Of a stretch of DNA of 64,000 bases, positions 57,488 through 64,000 are shown one piece after another. Each line of letters starts with the position of its first letter. The first letter of the stretch is position 1. The DNA lies in the NCBI GenBank assembly GCA_002946415.1, contig NJPS01000020.1, positions 1 through 64,000 of the forward strand, written 5' to 3'. Position numbers and translations under genes: made by a program. This stretch comes from Rutstroemia sp. NJR-2017a BVV2 (lineage: Eukaryota > Ascomycota > Leotiomycetes > Helotiales > Rutstroemiaceae). The notes under the pieces were generated by a model. The model made no database searches. It saw only the letters and a list, made by a program, of their open reading frames with translations, and was not told the DNA's origin.

Positions 57488-60400
57488 ACTATCACACGGC
57501 TGTACTGAGGATTGACTTATGACTTTGTATTTTTCTGATGCTCGCTACCATTTCTTTGTTTCGCAATTTCCTACCTAAAAGGGACTGCACATCTGGTGTA
57601 TGGCAGTTTCTACTGTATGTATGGATATCTTTTTTTCTCTCGTTTTGCATGGTTGATATTTGGCCGTAGCTCTACCGCTTGCGTAGATATGTGAGCGGTT
57701 CTGCTACTTTGCTTTGTGTGCGTGGGAGAAGGGGCTGGAGTGTGGGCGGGAAGGACAGTGGAGGAGTATGAATACCTTGCTGTGCATACCATATAAATAC
57801 GTAATGAAATACCAAAATGATTTATCTGTCGAGGAGCGAATATCTCCAATGCATGGCTGAACTTTCTTGGCTAGGCTGCAGTTACAGGATAGTTATTCTT
57901 CGGAGTGTTTAACCTCATCCACGCAGCAGGAGTAGTTCTCCAGGTGAGGAATGCTAAGCAGAGTCGCAAGGAAAGACCACAACCGTCACCAAGACGTGTG
58001 CGAATATTCAATCTGTATCACTGAAGCTCAATCGAGGACCACATATCTCGCATTCCTAGGCCGTACACCCATTGCCTCAATAACTCCTCACTCGAAACAC
58101 AAACATGATCCCAATTTACATACCTATATCTTTTCCCTTCTTTTTTCTTATCCATACCTTTCATTTCTTTCCCCCTTTATTGTTTTGCTTCCGCCATAGG
58201 GTATACGCTCCACCAAGTCACAAATCGTCGTTTCCGCATGAACCAAGATCGATATTCCGGCTCTCTCCCGTATTCATTCCTCTTCCTCGGCAAACCTCAC
58301 CTTCTGCTCGCTTTTCCTTATCCACGTCACTGGCTCCTCCCACCTGTTCCAGCTACGGCGTTTGCCCTTGCTCGCGGGGAGGTATCTTGTCGTTGCGGTG
58401 GTTTTGGCGCCTTGCTTGATGAGTGCGAACTACTCGAACAGCTGTCCGTCGCTCCAAGGAGGCCCGCCGCCCCTTCATGAATTAGATCCGCAAATAATTA
58501 GATCCGCAAATTTGGATGGTCATCGACCGGTGTTCTGTTCGCATGTCACCTGTTGAACTGTTCCGCCGGGGCTGACTTGCAAGAAGTTCGAGCGCTCTCC
58601 GAATTATGATAATCTGGATGCAAAGAGACAGTTGGGAAGGATCGCGAGTTGGATTGGGCCGGATGCGCTGCGGGGGGAGGGGTGATAGGAAGGTTTGCCA
58701 GTCCAGTTGCAAGGGCCCCTCATATCCTGGTGACACTTTGTTCGGTCTCTTCTTTTCGTCCTTAATACATTGACATTAGTTTTGCGGTAACTCGTCTTTG
58801 TATGACACCACTGGGTTATTATCTCTTGATCTTCTCGGCGTAATTTCCCCTGATCCTACTTTTGAAGCCCAAATGCCTGGCCAACCACGTCTTTTCTCTT
58901 CTTTGGTTGTTTGCAGAAGATCTCCGATCTCTTTCTCGAATGGCGCTGGCGCATTAGACACATTGAGGTGAGTTTTCACCGTCCCAGCTTCCGTCACCTT
59001 GGTCTGAATTCGGAGATATTCGCTTCTTTGTGACCATGTGATAGTTCGCTAGGCGGGATATCAGTTCTTGGGCTTCTTCCAGCTTGAAGTCGTCAATCTG
59101 TTGTTATCTCGTTTCGTTTCCATTTCTTGCTCGTTTTATGAATAGTCAACGTGTTCATAAAATTCCCCGCGGCTGTGCTGCGTCCTCCATTCCTTGTTGC
59201 ATGTGACAGCCACACCTATCCATCCGCCCGTGTGTCGTATCTTTTTGAAATTTCGAGAAGGAATTGCTTTCGTTCAGATGAAACCGGCAGATGTGCCCTA
59301 GTTTACCAGCAGCGTTAGGTGAGTGGTACGAGGGGGCGGATACCACAGGAACTCCAGTCGCAGAATGGTATCGCCGTTTCTACATGCGGATGTATGGCCG
59401 AGGCCCTGCGTACAGGGGATTAAATAGAGTTTCATTTGGGAGAATCTGGGATCTTGCATGCATGCTTTGATGACTTAGGCGGGTCAGGCTGAGAAGGCAT
59501 GGCGACCGGCAGTTGACAATGCAGTCGATAGATGCTTTGTTACTTTCTGCAATGATTGCGTGAAGGGTGCCGAGAAGGTCTAAGTAGGTTTGATGATGGT
59601 TAACGGTAGTGGGGGAGGACAAGGAGACGGCATCTTATTTGACCCATGGTATATTCACACCTCTATCTTAAGAGGACAAACTCTCGTTTCATCTCAGTAA
59701 TAGTGGCACAGTGCCATCGAGAAAAACATCTTTCCTTCGACTAAGTTACTCTACCGTATACTAAATGGGATAGGGCCATTCCTCGGCCGGGTTGAGTTCG
59801 GCTTGGGGTGATATACGTAGGGGTGAAATAATGGGAACAGGACAGGAGCTCGACATTGACAGAAGCACTTCTGAACTCGACTGGATAACAAACATCTCAT
59901 TGAGTTCGCTGTTGTTGTTTTCCAGCGATGGGAACATAGAGATCGCCCACTGAAGCAAACTGGTCAAGGATTGAATTGAACAGAAAGTATTGACTCTTGG
60001 AATTGATGTACGAACCACCTTCCCAGTTCCAACCTGACGACTAGCGAAAAACATTAAAGCAAAGCCACCCACCCATGGGCGATCATTATCAACACCGCCA
60101 TTCAAATCTTTCGATATTCCAGAACTATCCAGATGAGCTCACAGCCGCGAGGGATCAACCACCTAACTGGGAAGCCAAGAAGGAAGATGGATCAAAGCTT
60201 CGGTGAGCTGTCCCGACTCCGTCTTCCCACACATTATTCTCCGGCACTCGTCGCTTGAGTCACATGTATATCTGTAAATGACTTTTGAGTCTTTGACACT
60301 TTCGTGATATTATATACGGATTCTAGATAAGCTGAGGTTATATACTATAATATTAATTAGTATATTCACATATATATCCGTTTCTTTTTGATTATTCTGC

Positions 60401-62410
60401 ATCTTGTTAAAGTTCTATTTCCTACAGAGCATTTGATCTAATTTTCGATGATGACTCCAGGAGGACCGATGAAGGTCTTGACCAGGCGCGGATATGCCTG
60501 GAAAGAAGCATTTGCACGGGTCGATCCCTCATACACAGCTCCTGAAAGTGAAGGCGCTGAACCTTTGCAGGAAGCATTCACATGAAATTATGAGGTAACA
60601 ACTTGGTAGGATCACCCAGTACATTTCCCGTTTGCCTCTACTGCATGAACCTACCGCCTCCAAATGTTTTTCAAACAAGATTGGGCCGACTTGTCTTCTC
60701 CAAGGCCAAGAAAAAGCAAGCAAGCGATGCCCAGTGCGAACATCAACAGGTTGCGGAGGGATGTTCTACGACCCGAAACGCGCACAATCTCTGCGAATGA
60801 ATTTGCAGGCGCAGTAGATATAGAGTTTAGAAGGCGGTTGGTTTACTAGAACACGGTTGGCTGGAAAAGAAAAGAAAAAGAAAGACATGGATGCAGACTA
60901 GTTTGGTGTAAGGAGGTTAATGATCGGCTGGTTTGCTTCTGAACAATGGATCCCCTTTTAAACTGGGACAATGTGGGGAACTTTAAGGTTGCAGGCCAAC
61001 TACATGGGGCATAATACACAGCACCCCGAACATATCAGCGGCACAAACAAGCAAATAGAAAGAAAGCAAAGAATAGCAGAGAGGGAAATGCTGTATATCT
61101 ATTTCGGATGTCGCTCATTGCGTCTGTCCAATATCCAGATCCAGATCGGGTTTGAGATCGTACACGCATTATCAAAAGAATGTTGGAGGAAAGGGGCTGA
61201 TACTGGGGACCTGTTCATATAGGTTGGTGTGTACGTACTTACGTACTCCCTCTTTTCATTGACTTGCTGATCCCACAAGAAAGTATTTGATTGGTGCTAA
61301 TACATTTTTTCCGTTATTACGGTGGATGATTCGATTCTGCTGCAAAGCAACGCATAGTATGTTAATTAATATTTTTGCCCAGCAGTTCTAGAATCGCACC
61401 TTGCAAACAAAGCTGTGAAGTACCGTGCTTGCGGGGCAGAAGCGTAGGTCATGACTCGTCTATGGTAGCTTCGACGCGGAAAAGCCTAGGCGATCCGGTC
61501 GCTCCACAGCTGAACGAGACCCTGATGACTCAGATTCTTCAAATCAGAGAGCCGATTGTAATGTGCGGTTTTATTGCCCCTTCAGCAACTGAAGATCCTT
61601 TGCCAGATACGAGCCCAGTCCGGTTGCCCCACAGACAATGCCCTTCTGCTGTCCTGTGCTTTCTATGCTAGGCCGGTAAAGTCCCTCTCGTCCGTCTGGA
61701 TCAATTTACTCTCTGAAACCAATACTCTGCAGTGTTGGCTCCACCGCCCCCAGAATCCGTTACGCTGTGGGCCTTTTGGCTTCGTCGCTGCCTCCCTATG
61801 CCCCAGATTCGTCAAAACGTAGTTATTCCAGGTTCACGACTAGCCTAGGCTTCCCCATTGGGACCGCTGAAATATGATTTGTTTTTACTTCGTATTACGG
61901 TACGTTGTGCACCGACCACTAACGGCAGGGGTAACCTGTAGTTACACAACCAACCGAGACTGACATATTCGGGACAAGGGACAAGGGCGAACTTTGTCTT
62001 TGACAGAACTATTTCACATTTCCGAGAATCAGGAGTGTTAAGGCAGAATATGAAGTATAGCTAACAAAGCCAAATGTGCAGATTGTCTCATCTTTATTTC
62101 GATGTCTGTTATTCTTCGCCAACTGTTATCCTAACTGTGACATTTCAAGTGTTTTGCTCTGCAGTCGCCTTCTACGCAGCACAATACGCTGAACAGCTGA
62201 AGTGGAATGGTTGATATTGCACTGAGATTCAGGAGATTAGCTTGGAAGCTATAATTGCTTTTTGCTAACTATAGTTATATTCTTTCTTCTACTATCTCTA
62301 ATTCATATAGAGCTTTATTTCTTAGAATCGAGTAAATCAATTCTACAAGACCACAATCCTCCCTCATTTTACATCTTCGGCTCAGCATCCAATACCGAAC
62401 CTTCTTCGCA
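57488..62410. other. 4.9-kb gene-poor region
   Basis: The largest gap in the window. The first 300 bp are the SCC3 3' UTR. 58080-58480 is pyrimidine-rich. A 114-codon minus-strand frame (59761-60105) has fairly protein-like composition, but I could not extend it by splicing. An AT-rich inverted repeat lies at 60341-60364 (arms TATACTA/TAGTATA). 61256-61276 holds a CGTACGTACTTACGTACT palindromic run. No transposase, reverse transcriptase or long terminal repeat was seen. The last 200 bp are the promoter of the next gene. Confidence 0.5.
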
Positions 62411-63794
62411 ATGGCGGAACCCAACACTCTGGATATGGATATTGTATCCATTTGCTTTGGGGTTTCAATAGGCTTCTGGATTCTGACGACTAGTAAAGCT
62501 GCTCGTCAAACACTTAAAGTCTGGAAACGAAAACACAGTATACACTCTCTCTACATATATATGATCTGGATGGAGGCTATCGTCAATTTGGTGATTGCTA
62601 TTGTCAGTTGGCTGTTTATCCGAGGTAATATTCAGGCATCGTAAGTTCAATCATTTTTGTATAACAAGCCAATTCGATTAACAGATTACAACAGTTTTGT
62701 CTTATATTTCTTTATTAGTAAGATAACGACCCCCTCTCTCAATTCATCAGCCTCTACTTAGTACTAACACTTTGGTAACATATAGTCTTCTTGTGGGTTT
62801 TCCAGGTATGTAGACTCTTACTCTGCACCACATTGTTCGGAGTGTTAATAGCTTTGCAGACACAATGCGCAATACAAATCATTGCCAACCGTGTTGGCCT
62901 CATTATGGTCAATAAGCACAAAGTTCCTGTTATGAAATGGTCCTTATTCGTTTTTGTTGCGCTCATTAATATCTCGGTATTTATCATCTGGATTCCGGCC
63001 CGTATGGAGGTTTCGCCAACTTGGGTTCGCGTGAACGACGTATGGGATAGAATTGAAAAGAGCCTTTACCTCATCATTGACGGGCTTCTGAATGCATATT
63101 TCCTCTACTTAGTTCGATCTAGGTTGATTGCAGGCGGACTTACCAAGTACAAAGCACTGTTCAACTTTAATGCTGGCATTGTTTTTGTATCATTATCAAT
63201 GGATGTAAGCATTTCTACTCCGAGTATTAGTTAAGGTTCCAAGCATGCTAACTATGTTGATAGCTTCTACTTATCTGCCTGTTGTCTTTGCCAAATGGCA
63301 TCATGTAAGTCTCAGACTCTCACTTTACCAAAGGCACCTCCTATACCCAGGCTTCAACTAATTCTCATTCCAGTTATGTTCAGTTCCATCCACTCGCATA
63401 TATTGTCAAACTGAACATTGAGCTTTCGATGGCCGACCTCATTTCTAAGGTTGTTCGCCGCAAAGACCCTATCAATGGCGGGTATTCGAACAGCCGCTCT
63501 ACGGAGCTCGCATCGCACCTACACCATCAGCATTTTGACGCGGGAGAGGGCGACGGTACCACCTCAGCACAGATCGCACACATCTATGCAAACAATGACG
63601 GCTTCAACGATTATTTGAAAGGAGATACAGCAGGTCAAGCGGACGATAGGGGCATCATGAAGACAGTTGTTACAGTGGTGGAGTCAGCAAATAAAGGTAG
63701 AAAGGACAGTTTGAGTAGTTCTACGAGGAAGCTGAATTCTGTAGAATCAACCGAGTTCTCTCACAATCATGGAGACGAAACTTACATGGTATGA
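62411..63794 (+). CDS. Fungal multi-pass integral membrane protein of unknown function
   Basis: Five exons, 62411-62640, 62695-62717, 62786-63204, 63264-63304 and 63374-63794, giving 377 residues. The second exon is a 23-nt microexon. It alone restores frame between its neighbours and keeps a hydrophobic helix intact. About seven TM helices are visible: IVSICFGVSIGFWIL, IVNLVIAIVSWLFI, FVLYFFIIFLWVFQ, LLLCTTLFGVLIAL, WSLFVFVALINISVFIIWI, SLYLIIDGLLNAYFLYLV, AGIVFVSLSMDLLLI. Conserved-looking blocks are QTQCAIQIIANR, RSRLIAGGLTKYK and YVQFHPLAYIVKLNIELSM. The C-terminal 120 residues are a polar cytoplasmic tail. Seven-helix fungal proteins of this type are common in filamentous ascomycetes and mostly uncharacterised. 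Confidence 0.82.
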
Positions 63795-64000
63795 TATGTA
63801 AGAGCTAAAGGGAAGAAGGAAAAGGAGAATTTCTGGTGGATGATCACAGCACACTGCCGGCTTGAGCAATGAATGTACCAATAATATACCTACAGCGCCG
63901 GCGCTTAATGAATGAGCCTTGTCTGAACCGAGCAGTCCAACAGATCACCCAAACACTTCTCAGGTGGGAGTTGAGAGAGACACCAAGTGCCTCCTGTCTT
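63795..64000. other. 3' flank at the window end
   Basis: About 200 bp after the last stop, presumably 3' UTR and intergenic. I see nothing else. Confidence 0.4.

Overview
The window is nuclear DNA of a filamentous ascomycete (Pezizomycotina). The evidence is short spliceosomal introns (mostly 50-70 bp) with GTAAGT/GTATGT donors and CTAAC-like branch sites, no operons, and a fungal gene set: MKT1, PUS4, importin alpha, POT1, POL3, SCC3, UreD, an Egh16-type secreted protein and a sterol-aspartylating ErdS. The style of the small secreted and membrane proteins suggests a leotiomycete (Botrytis/Sclerotinia relatives), but that is an impression, not a proof. I rebuilt exon chains by hand. Every multi-exon model given as complete sums to a multiple of three.

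Layout. 0-5 kb: the 5' end of a gene leaving the window, a long microsatellite-rich intergenic stretch, and MKT1 (-). 5.7-11.3 kb: a 2-oxoglutarate/Fe(II) oxygenase (+), a stand-alone RFTS-domain protein (-) and the tRNA pseudouridine synthase PUS4 (+). 12.3-20.5 kb: importin alpha (-) and the telomere protein POT1 (+), sharing one divergent promoter, then a Myb-like disordered protein (-). 22.6-30 kb: an alpha/beta hydrolase (-) divergent from ErdS (+), an aspartyl-tRNA synthetase fused to a DUF2156 transferase domain. 30.8-38.9 kb: DNA polymerase delta POL3 (-), a small serine-palmitoyltransferase-subunit-like protein (+) and a rhomboid protease (+). 39.6-48 kb: a charged nuclear-type protein, a Ser/Thr-rich single-pass membrane protein, a small membrane protein, an intron-containing tRNA-Ser(CGA) and a secreted carboxylesterase. 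49-57.5 kb: an Egh16/Gas1-type secreted protein (-), UreD (-) and the cohesin subunit SCC3 (+). 57.5-62.4 kb is a gene-poor stretch, followed by a multi-pass membrane protein (+).

How the genes relate. Most genes are independent housekeeping genes in alternating divergent/convergent order. The best candidate for a functional system is ErdS (tRNA-dependent ergosterol aspartylation) with the adjacent divergent alpha/beta hydrolase, which is a candidate, unproven, for the matching Erg-Asp hydrolase. POT1, POL3 and SCC3 act in telomere protection, replication and cohesion, and all carry MCB-like ACGCGT/ACGCGA sites close upstream, suggesting shared G1/S control. Other notable points are two GC-AG introns, very small exons (7, 17 and 23 nt), helically phased CCAAT boxes, and a diverged intergenic repeat family near 21 kb that I cannot explain.
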